From Candidatus Rokuibacteriota bacterium (GTDB lineage Bacteria; Methylomirabilota; Methylomirabilia; Rokubacteriales; CSP1-6), in contig JAUSJX010000157.1 in the NCBI GenBank assembly GCA_030647435.1, positions 1 through 37,727 on the forward strand: 37,727 nucleotides of DNA. Reading direction: 5' to 3'. The translations under genes were made by a program, and so were the position numbers. The notes beneath the pieces are model-generated. The model ran no database searches, was not told the origin of the DNA, and was given only the letters and a program-made list of their open reading frames with translations. This document shows, in pieces, positions 1 to 7,821 of this stretch; the first letter of the stretch is position 1; each line of letters starts with the position of its first letter.

Positions 1-201
1 TCTTACGGCGCCCAGCGCCTGCGGGCGACCATTGCTCGACTACGCCGTTCCGCATGGCAGCTGCCGGGCCACAGAAGGCATAACACATGCCCAGCCTCGA
101 GAGTCAAAGAATCAGCTCCGCCCGGCTGGGATCGGCACCGACCGCACCGGCCAGGTTCAACTAGAGAGCGTGACCGCTCCCGCGCACCGGCGATGAGAAG
201 A
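1..201. other. No gene recognised at left edge
   Basis: I find no convincing coding region here. Plus-strand frame 1 stays open from the edge to about 234, but its translation is Arg/Pro-rich and has no domain character, so it looks like a chance open frame in GC-rich DNA. Confidence 0.4.
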
Positions 202-402
202 TCAGCGAATTGGCGGTTCTAGCCAGACCGCAATTCTCTGCGGCTCCTTCCCCTCGGTCTCCATCGAACCGAGGCGAATCCATCCGCGCACCCCGCAGAA
301 GAGACAGTCAGAGACCTCGCCTGTTCGGGCACTCGCCCGCTGCCACGTCTGGCCGCACGTGCCGCAGGTAACCACATACACGTTCTGTCCGCTTGACCCC
401 AT
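202..402 (-). CDS. Small zinc-ribbon-like protein
   Basis: A 66-residue protein with two CxxC knuckles: CGTCG near residues 13-17 and CLFCG near residues 33-37. The spacing suits a small zinc ribbon, and the first knuckle is followed by an aromatic residue (QTW). The ATG at 402 has a good ribosome-binding site (AGGAG, 8 bases upstream), which supports translation. A stand-alone zinc ribbon of this size could bind nucleic acid or protein or store metal; nothing shows which. It is the last gene before the edge of the window and is separated from the response regulator upstream by about 350 bases, so it probably has its own promoter. The family was not recognised by name. Confidence 0.55.
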   Translation of the reverse strand: MGSSGQNVYVVTCGTCGQTWQRASARTGEVSDCLFCGVRGWIRLGSMETEGKEPQRIAVWLEPPIR

Positions 403-753
403 ACCTCTCGCTCCTAACCCGGACAGTGACCCCGACCCACTTAGATTCCTCGAGAACTCCCAAGAAATACGCCATGTGGCGCCGGATGAATCGCCACCCC
501 TACCAAACGCACCTATTCCACCGCGACCGGCTTGTGATGCGCATACAAGTCATGGACAACGCTAACGCAAGGCTCGTGCCGCTCGTATGCCCTCGTGTAT
601 CGCCCCGTTCTTCCAGCTGATTCGAGGTGGTCGGCGCTCAGGTGATCTCTCCGCTGAACGGTCTTCCCGCTCGTGCCTGCAAGGCTTGCAGTCTTCGAAG
701 GGGCGAAGGGGACGGGGCTTACCGGAAACCTGGAGCCCGAGCCCACGGCCGGC
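403..753. other. Intergenic, no gene recognised
   Basis: This gap lies between the zinc-ribbon gene and the 3' end of the response-regulator gene. Open frames on both strands look like chance (Arg/Pro/Ser-rich, no Shine-Dalgarno signal). It should contain the promoter of the zinc-ribbon gene and the end of the two-component transcript, but I see no clear -35/-10 pair or T-tailed hairpin. Confidence 0.4.
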
Positions 754-2103
754 CTACTCAATCTGATATTTCCGGAGCTTGTAGTGAAGCGCACGAGCGC
801 TGATCCCCAAGATCTTGGCGGCGCGCTCCCGGTGAGAAGTCATGTGAAGCAAGGTCTTTCTGATAAGTTGCTCCTCCATCACACGCAGGGGAATTCCTAG
901 AGGGACAGTGATACTCCGCTCGGACCGGTTTCCGGTGAGAATCGTCGCCGGGAGGTGGACGGGCCGGATCACCCGCTCGTTCACAGTTACGACGAGCCGC
1001 TCGACAAGGTTTCGAAGCTCCCGGACGTTTCCCGGCCAGACGTACTCATGCAGGGCCTGGAGTGTTGCCGGTGCCAAGAACTTCTCATCGCGTCCGTACT
1101 TCGTGCAGAACTCGCGTAGGAAAACCGCCGCGATAAGCGAAATGTCTTCTGTCCGTTCGCGGAGGGGGGGAAGAGAGACGGGGATCACGGCAAGGCGGTA
1201 GTAGAGATCTTCGCGAAATGCGCCTGCCTTGACAGCTTCCTCGAGGTTCTTGTTGGTAGCGGCGATGAATCGGACGTCGACGATGATCGGGTGTCTTCCA
1301 CCCAGCCGTCGCACTTCTCGGTCCTGGAGCACGCGGAGGAAATCGACTTGGCTCTTCGGACTCATTTCGCCGACTTCGTCCAGGAAGAGCGTGCCGCCGG
1401 TGGCCTGTTCAATTCTCCCAGGGCGCATGGCCACCGCTCCGGTAAAGGCACCCCGTTCGTAGCCGAACAGCTCCGACTCCAGCAGACTCTCGGGTAGCGC
1501 ACCGCAGTTCACGGTCACGCAGGGCTGCTCCCGGCGCGGGCTTGCGGCGTGAATGGCGCGTGCCACGAGTTCCTTGCCGGTACCTGACTCTCCCGTGATC
1601 AGCACCGTGGCGAGAGTCGGAGCGACCTGGCGGACCCGTTCGTACACGTCCCGCATCTGAGGGCTTCTCCCGACGATGTGGTGGAAGGCCTCGCGCACAT
1701 TGATGCGCTCGCGCAATTGGCGCACCTCGGTGCGAAGCCTCCGGTGCTCGAGAGCCTTTGCCGCCACATGGGTGAGACGGTCTGGGTCCACGGGCTTCGT
1801 GAGGTAGTCGTAGGCATCGAACTTCATTGCCTCAACCGCGCTCTCGATCGTCCCGTAGGCGGTGAGAAGGATAGCCTCTGTGTCCGGATGTGATTGTTTC
1901 ACCGCACGGAGCACCTCCATGCCGCTCGCCCCAACCATCTTCAGATCGGTCACCACGAGATCAAACGAGGTCTCATGGAAAAGATTCAAGGCTTGGTCAC
2001 CGCTCTCTGCGACCGCGACTTCGTAACCGGTCTTCTCAAGAATCCGCGCGAGGGCGGTGCGCCCGTTGATATCGTCGTCGACAATCAGGATACTCTCCGC
2101 CAT
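754..2103 (-). CDS. Sigma-54-dependent response regulator, NtrC family
   Basis: A 449-residue transcription activator with the full NtrC layout. The receiver domain (about 1-120) has the acidic pair D10/D11, phosphoacceptor D53 in VVTDLKM, and K103 in LTKP. The AAA+ sigma-54 domain (about 143-370) has Walker A GESGTGK at 171-177 and an intact GAFTGA loop at 218-223, the loop that contacts sigma-54. A C-terminal Fis-type helix-turn-helix ends the protein (AAKILGISARALHYKL). I chose the ATG at 2103 because it overlaps the stop of the kinase gene (TGATG); an in-frame ATG 15 bases upstream is less likely. The coupling shows that the adjacent kinase is its partner. It should bind enhancer sites and open sigma-54 promoters when phosphorylated. 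The signal and target genes are not visible, and I found no convincing GG-N10-GC promoter nearby. Confidence 0.95.
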   Translation of the reverse strand: MAESILIVDDDINGRTALARILEKTGYEVAVAESGDQALNLFHETSFDLVVTDLKMVGASGMEVLRAVKQSHPDTEAILLTAYGTIESAVEAMKFDAYDYLTKPVDPDRLTHVAAKALEHRRLRTEVRQLRERINVREAFHHIVGRSPQMRDVYERVRQVAPTLATVLITGESGTGKELVARAIHAASPRREQPCVTVNCGALPESLLESELFGYERGAFTGAVAMRPGRIEQATGGTLFLDEVGEMSPKSQVDFLRVLQDREVRRLGGRHPIIVDVRFIAATNKNLEEAVKAGAFREDLYYRLAVIPVSLPPLRERTEDISLIAAVFLREFCTKYGRDEKFLAPATLQALHEYVWPGNVRELRNLVERLVVTVNERVIRPVHLPATILTGNRSERSITVPLGIPLRVMEEQLIRKTLLHMTSHRERAAKILGISARALHYKLRKYQIE

Positions 2104-3458
2104 CAGTGGTCCTCGCACGCGTGAGATAGAGGGCCCGTCCGGGGCAGGCGCACGACCACCATGGTGCCCTTGCCGAGCGTGCTGTCTACGTCGATCGTGC
2201 CGTGGTGGCCCTCTACAATGCGGTGGGCAATGGCCAGCCCTAACCCTACTCCCGCCGGGCGACTCGAAAAGTAAGGATCGAAAAGATGCGGGAGATGGTC
2301 CGGGGCGATACCTTCCCCCGTATCCTTGAACAAAACCTCGACGACGTTCTTGTCGACACGAGTTCGCACGGTCAGCGTGCCCCCCGGCCGCATAGCTTGA
2401 AGCGCATTAATGGCCACGTTCAAGAACACTTGACTCAGTTGTCCGTCGTCGGCCGAAATCGACTCGAGACCAGGATCAAGCTCGGTCTCGATCGCGAGGT
2501 CCCGATCACCAGCTTCGAATGCGACAAGGCTGAGGACCCGCTCGATCGTGGCGTTGAGGTCAAGCGGCTTCGTCTCCGGGACCGGAGGTTTGGAGAAGCG
2601 AAGGAAGTTTTCGACGATCCGATGGATCCGCTGGATCTCTGCGCGCAGAATGTCCAGGTATCCCGTGACCTCGGCCCCGGCACGCCGGGGGGCGGCGAGT
2701 TCTTGTCTGAGGAGATGGAGATTGAGGTTCAACGCATTGAGAGGATTCATGACCTCGTGTGCTACCCCGGCAGCGAGGGTTCCCAGCGCGGCCAGCTTGT
2801 CTGCCCGGCGCAGCTGGAGCTCGAGTCGGCTCATCTCGGTGACATCTCGTAAGAGAACTACCAGCCCCTCTGGCTGTCCGCGATCTCCCTTGAGATCGGA
2901 AGCCCAGACCCGAATGGTGACCCGCTGATCGCCACCGCGCGCCAGAGAGACATCGGCCTCTTGAGTGCGCCGATCGCCGGCGAGAGCCTGACGGACCCAC
3001 GCGACGAGCTCTGGATCAGCCTGGATCAAGTCGTCTAAGGGTCGCCCTATAGCGGCAGACCGCGGCAATCCCAAGATCCGTTCGGCGGCCCCATTGAGCG
3101 AGGTGAGCGTCGCGTGAGAATCGAGTGTGAGAACGCCGGTCGGGATACTGTTGAGGATGTTGTGCATCTGGGTCTTGGAGCGCTCGAACGTCCGGGTGAC
3201 CACCGAGTAGCCTCGAACGGTGCTAACCCCTAAAACGCCGATGGCGGCAAGCAAGACCAGGAGGCCGAGCACGATCTCCATCTCTGTCCATCTATTTCCG
3301 GGCGCAGATGTGGCGGTATCTTTAAGGAGATGCGCCGCATACTGGGCCCCGGCCAACATCCCGGCAGCCAGCACGAGCATAAGGACACCGACCACCGACA
3401 GGACTAGGCGGAGCGGCATGCGGCCGAAGGGAGCGTGCGAGGGCACTGGTCGAAACAT
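2103..3458 (-). CDS. Membrane sensor histidine kinase with PAS domain (NtrB/AtoS-like)
   Basis: A 451-residue kinase. Two transmembrane helices (about 15-38 and 60-80) bracket a very short periplasmic loop of about 20 residues, so the protein probably senses the membrane or a cytoplasmic cue rather than an external ligand. A PAS domain (about 95-205) is followed by the HisKA dimerisation helix with phosphoacceptor H234 in AAGVAHEVMNP. The HATPase domain has the N box (NVAINALQAM), G1 box (DTGEGI) and G2 box (GVGLGLAI). It phosphorylates the response regulator encoded directly downstream, whose ATG overlaps this stop by one base. The start at 3458 lacks a strong ribosome-binding site; ATG 13 codons further in is an alternative. 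About 180 bases upstream are non-coding and should hold the promoter. Confidence 0.95.
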   Translation of the reverse strand: MFRPVPSHAPFGRMPLRLVLSVVGVLMLVLAAGMLAGAQYAAHLLKDTATSAPGNRWTEMEIVLGLLVLLAAIGVLGVSTVRGYSVVTRTFERSKTQMHNILNSIPTGVLTLDSHATLTSLNGAAERILGLPRSAAIGRPLDDLIQADPELVAWVRQALAGDRRTQEADVSLARGGDQRVTIRVWASDLKGDRGQPEGLVVLLRDVTEMSRLELQLRRADKLAALGTLAAGVAHEVMNPLNALNLNLHLLRQELAAPRRAGAEVTGYLDILRAEIQRIHRIVENFLRFSKPPVPETKPLDLNATIERVLSLVAFEAGDRDLAIETELDPGLESISADDGQLSQVFLNVAINALQAMRPGGTLTVRTRVDKNVVEVLFKDTGEGIAPDHLPHLFDPYFSSRPAGVGLGLAIAHRIVEGHHGTIDVDSTLGKGTMVVVRLPRTGPLSHACEDH

Positions 3459-3641
3459 GATCAGCGGGTGTTTCTCACGTTCGAATTGAGCACGGCCCTG
3501 CGTGGTGTCATCTCAGGGCCTCTGGGAGCATCACCAGCGCGGGCACGTCGTCTCCGTGCGGGGCCGCCGAATGATACGAACTAAACATACCGGCCCGGAA
3601 CTCCAAGGCCTGGCACCTCCTGCGAGCCAGTCTACCACCGA

Positions 3642-4172
3642 TCATCCTTGCGGGTGGCGCGCACCCGTTCGCGTCCGGGAGAGCACTGGTTTCAGATACT
3701 TGAAAACCTGGCGCCGCGAGTCCGTAGAGGGAGCATCCTCGACGCCTAGCGCGTCAAGCCTGTAGCCCATCTTATCGAGGTAGCCGGTCAATATCGTTGG
3801 CTCATCGGCACCGAGTTGAATCTCGTCGGTCTCTAACGCCGCAAACTGCCGTTCGAGCCTAGCGAGCAGAGCAACCTGTATGGCGTCGGCAGCTGGGCCG
3901 CCATCTACGAAGGCGAGGACATATCGAACGATGCCCAATCGGCGCTCATGCTCCGTGGTCAGCGAGGCCAAGGCGAAGCCGATGACCTCGGCTTCCACCA
4001 GTGCAACTGGCATAAGCACGTTTGGCCTCTCTCGAAGTCGGAGAAGAGTCTCTGCTGACGGGAAATCAGGATTGAGGCTTTGGCGCCTCCCCGCGAGTGT
4101 CTTGATCTCGCAGCAGTTTGCCTCACGTATATCGATATTGTTCCTCCTCCCGACGGGCCGAGGTGGTTTCAC
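3642..4172 (-). CDS. GNAT-like acetyltransferase (divergent)
   Basis: A 176-residue protein. It opens with a strand pattern typical of the start of the GNAT fold (NNIDIREAN). It then has a central pair of strands (MPVALVEAEVIGFALASL, then IVRYVLAFVD), a long helix, and a C-terminal LTGYLDKMGYRLD segment that resembles the usual YxxxGF ending. The acetyl-CoA pyrophosphate loop is poorly conserved (DGGPAADAI), so activity is uncertain. I chose GTG at 4172: it is 13 bases past the stop of the upstream peptidase gene and has GAGG five bases before it. The open frame extends further upstream, but that part overlaps the peptidase. It is the last gene of the 3642-6156 minus-strand cluster. Its substrate is unknown. 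Confidence 0.5.
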   Translation of the reverse strand: MKPPRPVGRRNNIDIREANCCEIKTLAGRRQSLNPDFPSAETLLRLRERPNVLMPVALVEAEVIGFALASLTTEHERRLGIVRYVLAFVDGGPAADAIQVALLARLERQFAALETDEIQLGADEPTILTGYLDKMGYRLDALGVEDAPSTDSRRQVFKYLKPVLSRTRTGARHPQG

Positions 4173-4185
4173 ATTCGCCTCAGCG

Positions 4186-5430
4186 TCACGAGAGGCGAAC
4201 CAAGCGATCCAGCGCGGCGGCAACTGCCAGAAGATGCCGTGGCTGGACGATACTCGGGAGATCCGCGCTCGTGTGCCGGACGGGTGCCGGAGTGCCAGCA
4301 AGTCCAATCGCCGCGCAAGACCAGACTCCGGGAGGAACTGGGCTGTGCCCAGAATCCGACGCCTCATCGCAAACGTGGATCTGCTCGTCGACGGCGCACC
4401 GTTTTGCCATCGTCAGGAGACGAGACTGCCCCGCCACGGTCGATCGGGGAGAAGCCGAGCCCCACGCCGGCAAGAGCACAGCGAGATTTTCAAGGCCCAT
4501 CCCAGAGAGATAGATCACGCCTCGGAGGTGCTCCAAAGTGCCAAGGGCGTGAAGCACATCCCGGCAATGCCTGGAGCCGGCGGCACCCAGTTCCTCACCA
4601 TCAAGGAAGCCGAACAGAACTCGCGGCCCGGTCGAACCGCGTAACCTGTGGAGAAGCTCAAGCAAGACCGCGACCCCAGAGGCATTGCACAGCGCCCCTG
4701 GACTCCCGGGCCGAGTATCGTAGTGAGCCAGGATGAGAAGAGGACGGCCTACCGTACCGACCTCTACAAGGATGTTCGAACACAAGACCTTGACCGGCGT
4801 CCGTATCACGTTCAATCGAATGGGAGGCCGGTTCTGAGCGAGCCATTGGGCGTCGGCCCGCCGGACCGTGACACACGGAATACCAGCTTCGCCGCTCGCT
4901 ACAACCTCGGAGTAGAGATCGGGAACATCCGGATGATACAAGATGACACCGGCTGCCCTACGCTCCCACGCAAGGCGCGTGTATACGCTGGTCGAGTTGG
5001 GCGCAACGGGGCAGAGGAGGAACCCGCCCTGATGGCCAACCAGCGTCTCACTGACCGCGCCGTCACGCCACAGACTCGGGATCCCCCCGAGGGCTCCCGG
5101 AGTCGGGGCCGAGCCGAGAATTGGAAGACTTGGAATCACCCGTCCCGCATCAGTTACCAGGATGCACTGCGGATACCGTGGGATGACGATAGAGAAGGGC
5201 TGGACGTCCGGTAGACGTCCCAGACTTCTGATACTGCGCTCAATGTATCGCCGCGCCTCGGCGGCTTCCGGTGTGCCGGCGGCACGAGGTCCGATTTGTT
5301 CGGCGAGCATGCGGAGATGCGACGTGACGGATTGTCGTCTTGCATCGCCCCCCTTCGCGCACACGGCGCCAGGGTGCGCGAGCTCCGAGCCCCGCGACAG
5401 CCTCACTTGGCGTGAGCGCGGAACCGTCAT
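4186..5430 (-). CDS. M28-family aminopeptidase-like protein with altered metal ligands
   Basis: A 414-residue protein. A PA (protease-associated) region spans about 115-205, ending GIPCVTV. It is followed by an M28 zinc-peptidase core with H236 in AHYDTRPGSPGA, the E279/E280 pair in DGEELG and H386 in HTSADLPS. The family normally has Asp in the DNASG motif as bridging metal ligand; here the motif reads C248-NASG. The later NLDMxG Asp also seems lost (YLSGMG, 308-312). Two of the usual five metal ligands therefore appear substituted, so the protein may be inactive, use a different metal site, or bind rather than cut peptides. The frame is intact over its full length, which argues against simple decay. 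No signal peptide is clear. The ATG at 5430 overlaps the stop of the upstream TPR-like gene (ATGA), which indicates translational coupling. Confidence 0.75.
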   Translation of the reverse strand: MTVPRSRQVRLSRGSELAHPGAVCAKGGDARRQSVTSHLRMLAEQIGPRAAGTPEAAEARRYIERSIRSLGRLPDVQPFSIVIPRYPQCILVTDAGRVIPSLPILGSAPTPGALGGIPSLWRDGAVSETLVGHQGGFLLCPVAPNSTSVYTRLAWERRAAGVILYHPDVPDLYSEVVASGEAGIPCVTVRRADAQWLAQNRPPIRLNVIRTPVKVLCSNILVEVGTVGRPLLILAHYDTRPGSPGALCNASGVAVLLELLHRLRGSTGPRVLFGFLDGEELGAAGSRHCRDVLHALGTLEHLRGVIYLSGMGLENLAVLLPAWGSASPRSTVAGQSRLLTMAKRCAVDEQIHVCDEASDSGHSPVPPGVWSCAAIGLAGTPAPVRHTSADLPSIVQPRHLLAVAAALDRLVRLS

Positions 5431-5648
5431 CGTGGTGTTGCCTTGTCATATTGCCGAGGCAGCGCTGACAGGAGCCTGTTCGACGCTTCCCACGCCGGCA
5501 GGTAGTTTCCGTCGATTTGCAGGACGCGACGCCAAGCCCACAGCGCTTCTTCCAGCATTCCCGCTCCCTCGAGGTTGCGGGCGTGTTCTGCCAGTGTTTC
5601 GACGTCCGTCTTGGCCTCCAACTGTCGACGACCGCCGTCCTCAACCAT
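5427..5648 (-). CDS. Small TPR-like protein
   Basis: A 73-residue protein with one helix-turn-helix repeat of tetratricopeptide type (HARNLEGAGMLEEALWAWRRVLQID, then a second helix), which fits the TPR pattern of small and large residues. It is too short for a complete TPR superhelix and would need to pair with another protein, such as the neighbouring TPR-like product of 5683-6156. Its stop overlaps the start of the M28-type peptidase gene by four bases, so the two are probably made together. It may act as an adaptor for the peptidase-like protein; that is inference from position only. Confidence 0.55.
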   Translation of the reverse strand: MVEDGGRRQLEAKTDVETLAEHARNLEGAGMLEEALWAWRRVLQIDGNYLPAWEASNRLLSALPRQYDKATPR

Positions 5649-5682
5649 CTCCCCTCCTTGCTATCGTTGTGTGGATGCCGCC

Positions 5683-6156
5683 TCAGAGATCCCAGCCCTC
5701 TTCTGCCGCGAGCATACGCGCGTCTTTCGGGCGGCCGAGCCTGACGCACAGTGACAGCAGCGCGTAGCGGAGCATGGCGCGCTCCAGTTGAGCTTGGAGC
5801 GCATGTTGGAGGCTGCCGCTGCCCGCTTGTTCTCTTCGCAGGAGGCGCAGTGCGCGCTCCAGGTGCTTCCGGGCCGCGCGCGGACGCCCCTGAGCGAGGT
5901 GCGCGAGACCTATCAAGCGGTAGATGCGCCCATTCTCGGGCTGCTCCCTGAGGAGCGCTTTCAACAGCTTCACGGCTGCAGAGAGGTTCCCCGCCCTAAA
6001 ATCCCGGAACGCTGGCCAGCACTGGTCACGCCAAATATCTCGCGGATCACTGAACTGGCGCTGAACCGCGGCCATGACGCCACAATATTCTCGAGGAGTG
6101 AGCATAACCTGGAGATCTTCCAGAGGAACCCGGTGCCCGCCCACATAAAAGCCCAT
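5683..6156 (-). CDS. TPR-repeat protein
   Basis: A 157-residue, mostly helical protein. Residues about 45-115 contain two TPR-like units (AAVKLLKALLREQPENGRIYRLIGLAHLAQGRPRAAR with the classic small-residue pattern). A third, weaker unit lies near the C-terminus (YALLSLCVRLGRPKDARMLAAEEG). TPR proteins act as scaffolds for protein-protein contact. The first 40 residues (HRVPLEDLQVMLTPREYCGVMAAVQ) are not TPR and I do not recognise them. It is the first gene of the minus-strand cluster leading to the peptidase and GNAT-like genes; about 34 bases separate it from the next gene. The start ATG at 6156 lacks an obvious Shine-Dalgarno sequence. Confidence 0.6.
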   Translation of the reverse strand: MGFYVGGHRVPLEDLQVMLTPREYCGVMAAVQRQFSDPRDIWRDQCWPAFRDFRAGNLSAAVKLLKALLREQPENGRIYRLIGLAHLAQGRPRAARKHLERALRLLRREQAGSGSLQHALQAQLERAMLRYALLSLCVRLGRPKDARMLAAEEGWDL

Positions 6157-6643
6157 GGCTGACAGAGTTGGTTACCAGCATTCCGCGTACCAACGGTGGA
6201 TGAGCGCGCCGTCATGAACAATTCCATCGGCCGCTGCCCGGGGCGCCATCATGAAACTGCAAGAACTGCAGAGGCTCAATGGATGGGGAACGTCAGATAC
6301 GTTGCTGAAGAAAGGAGTTCAAGGCGGAGCGCTACTCATCCGAAATCGAGCCAACAAGAGCGAAGGGGCGAGGAGCGATCTGCCAGATCGAAGAGAAAGT
6401 GAAGCTTCGGCTCCACACTCCGAATCAGGGCGACGAGAATGCGCTGTTGGACGGGACGTCAACGAAACGAGACCTGAGGCCGCAAAACTTGCAGATGCAC
6501 CGAGCCCGGGCTGGCTCAGCGAGCGGATGAACGCTGTCGTGACGGAGGGATAGCACCCTTGGTACGCGATCTGCTTGTTCGAAGTTGTAGGCCGGTCAAC
6601 GAGTCAGTCAACGAACCCGAGCGCCAAGGGAGGGGGCGCCTCA
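6157..6643. other. Intergenic, no convincing gene
   Basis: This divergent gap lies between the TPR gene (minus) and a small plus-strand ORF. A 100-codon plus-strand frame starts at 6251, but it has no ribosome-binding site and its second half is low-complexity Arg/Ser/Glu/Pro. I do not call it. The region should hold promoters for both directions; I see no strong motif. Confidence 0.4.
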
Positions 6644-6724
6644 ATGCACGGAATGCACGGGAAGATCGCAGCGCTGGGCATTCTGGCTTGGGGGCTGGTT
6701 GCGTTGCTGACTGTCGTTCGCTAG
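6644..6724 (+). CDS. 26-residue single-helix membrane peptide
   Basis: A very short ORF beginning ATG CAC GGA ATG CAC GGG. It encodes a basic N-terminus (MHGMHGK) followed by one hydrophobic helix of about 18 residues (IAALGILAWGLVALLTVV) and a terminal Arg. An unusually strong ribosome-binding site (GGGAGGGGG) sits 7-8 bases before the ATG at 6644. The ATG three codons in is an alternative start. The charge pattern predicts an inner-membrane peptide. It lies about 140 bases before the beta-rich small protein at 6863 and the membrane protein at 7104, so the three may form one transcript. The function is unknown. Confidence 0.45.
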   Translation: MHGMHGKIAALGILAWGLVALLTVVR

Positions 6725-6766
6725 GACCGCAACACTCGCTACACGCCCGTGACCCAAGGTGCCGCG

Positions 6767-6822
6767 CTCGACGCCCATCCCTCGACGCCCATCCCTCGAC
6801 GCCCATCCCTCGACGCCCATCC
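6767..6822. repeat. Tandem repeat, 4 x 14 bp
   Basis: Four perfect head-to-tail copies of the 14-mer CTCGACGCCCATCC at 6767, 6781, 6795 and 6809, immediately upstream of the small gene at 6863. Because 14 is not a multiple of three, any frame through it would cycle, which argues that it is non-coding or a variable N-terminal extension. Confidence 0.9.
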
Positions 6823-6862
6823 AAGGACGCGCGGCGAGTCCGGCGTCGCTCAGGTAAAGGAC

Positions 6863-7096
6863 ATGAGGAGCACCATCAAGACCGTCAACGACAGACAGCT
6901 CGTGCTGGAAGCACCCGGGACGCCCCCAACGGACTACGCGTTCGACTTGAACGGCTGCACCATCCGACGCGGCCAGAGGCAAACTAGTCCGCGTGACCTG
7001 GTGGGAGGCGACACGGTCGGTGTCCTGTACGTGGAATCCGGGGGGAAACTGATCGCCAGGATGATTCTGGTCCCAGACGCTGAAACAAGGCGGTAG
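6863..7096 (+). CDS. Small beta-rich protein (DUF5666-like pattern)
   Basis: A 77-residue product from ATG 6863, preceded by a short AAAGG. The pattern is TIKTVNDRQLVLEA, then YAFDLNGCTIRRG, then SPRDLVGGDTVGVLYV, then KLIARMILV. It matches the strand-turn-strand layout of small OB/DUF5666-like domains (modify, ‘…LKPGDRVTVEY… GKLVAKSI’), usually found in secreted or periplasmic proteins. Here no signal peptide precedes it. The frame stays open upstream to an ATG at 6749, but that stretch is only the translation of the 14-bp tandem repeat, so I start at 6863. Its function is unknown; the family is a resemblance, not a firm assignment. The next small membrane-protein gene follows after 7 bases. 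Confidence 0.5.
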   Translation: MRSTIKTVNDRQLVLEAPGTPPTDYAFDLNGCTIRRGQRQTSPRDLVGGDTVGVLYVESGGKLIARMILVPDAETRR

Positions 7097-7103
7097 ATCC
7101 GAA

Positions 7104-7295
7104 ATGGATAGGCCAGCTGGACTCGCCACCCTGCCAAAGTCCCGTTGTCGCATCCGCTACCCGCACTGGGCAGCGCGCAAACTCTCGGAGAAGGTCGTGC
7201 TGATTTATGTTGTCCGGTGGGGGATGATCGGAAGTGTCGTACTAGGCGGTATTCTGGCTGGGCTAGCCGTGGTGTTCGAGCTTCGCGCCCAATGA
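7104..7295 (+). CDS. Small membrane protein, unknown
   Basis: A 63-residue product. The N-terminal 30 residues are basic and polar; the rest forms one or one and a half hydrophobic helices (VVLIYVVRWGMIGSVVLGGILAGLAVVFEL), which suggests a single-pass inner-membrane protein. The start ATG at 7104 is 7 bases after the preceding stop, with only a weak GGCGG upstream. No family was recognised. The close spacing to 6863-7096 suggests co-transcription. Confidence 0.4.
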   Translation: MDRPAGLATLPKSRCRIRYPHWAARKLSEKVVLIYVVRWGMIGSVVLGGILAGLAVVFELRAQ

Positions 7296-7394
7296 AGAGG
7301 CAGGAATCACGTAAGGCGTGGATCGAAGAACTCGGTGAGGTAGCCCGGTAGCCCGGGTTTGGCGGACACCGAAAAGGGGACAACGCTCCGCCGC

Positions 7395-7484
7395 AATCTC
7401 CTGGACATGTCGCGCAGCGGCTACTACGCCTGGCGGCACCGGCACGCGTGCCTCGAAACCCGCCGGCGGCGCCATGCTGCGTGA
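7395..7484 (+). pseudogene. IS3-family transposase (OrfB) N-terminal relic
   Basis: One frame reads NLLDMSRSGYYAWRHR and then stops after 29 codons. The SRSGYYAWR core is the hallmark of the start of IS3-family OrfB transposases, where it normally precedes the HTH_21 and DDE integrase domains. Nothing of the DDE domain follows and there is no OrfA, so this is a small fragment. The 7351-7394 flank may belong to the same relic but cannot be aligned by eye. It marks an old insertion at the junction between the left segment and the GC-rich catabolic operon. Confidence 0.6.
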
Positions 7485-7613
7485 CCACGCCGTCCCGACA
7501 CCGCTACCCTATTCACTGTCCACGAGACCTGGGCCACCTCAGGTTGACCGTGTACCCGACCCGTGCTAGAACCGGGGGCACTTCGACCGCAGCGCGAGCC
7601 GCAACGCGGCGAC

Positions 7614-7799
7614 TCTGGTACTGCATCGCGAGCCGCAGGATGTCGTGGGGCTGGGGCCCCACCGTCCGAGGCGAGTCTGATACTGCATTGCGAGCCGCAG
7701 GACGTCGTGGGGCTGGGGCCCCACCGTCCGAGGCGAGTCTGATACTGCATTGCGAGCCGCAGGACGTCGTGGGGCTGGGGCCCCACCGTCCGAGGCGAG
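7614..7799. repeat. Three 62-bp direct repeats, each with a GC hairpin
   Basis: Three contiguous 62-bp units occupy 7614-7675, 7676-7737 and 7738-7799. Units 2 and 3 are identical; unit 1 differs at about three positions. Each contains GTGGGGCTGGGGCCCCAC, a 7-bp inverted repeat with a 4-base loop, and the 10-bp palindrome TGGGGCCCCA. The array ends 4-5 bases before the AAAGGAGG ribosome-binding site of the acyl-CoA dehydrogenase gene, so it forms the leader of that operon if transcription starts upstream. It may be regulatory, a transcription terminator array, or a mobile-element remnant. Confidence 0.9.
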
Positions 7800-7821
7800 T
7801 CTTCTAAAGGAGGCCCCACCC

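Noticed and set aside
3600-3640. Possible sigma-54 promoter (TGGCACCTCCTGC)
   Set aside because: The GG-to-GC spacing is 8 instead of 10 bases and it points away from the kinase gene.
6251-6553. 100-codon plus-strand frame
   Set aside because: No ribosome-binding site; the second half is low-complexity Arg/Ser/Glu/Pro with no family pattern.
7424-7819. Minus-strand frames through the 62-bp repeats
   Set aside because: 62 is not a multiple of three, so the frame rotates between units; the translation only reflects the repeats.
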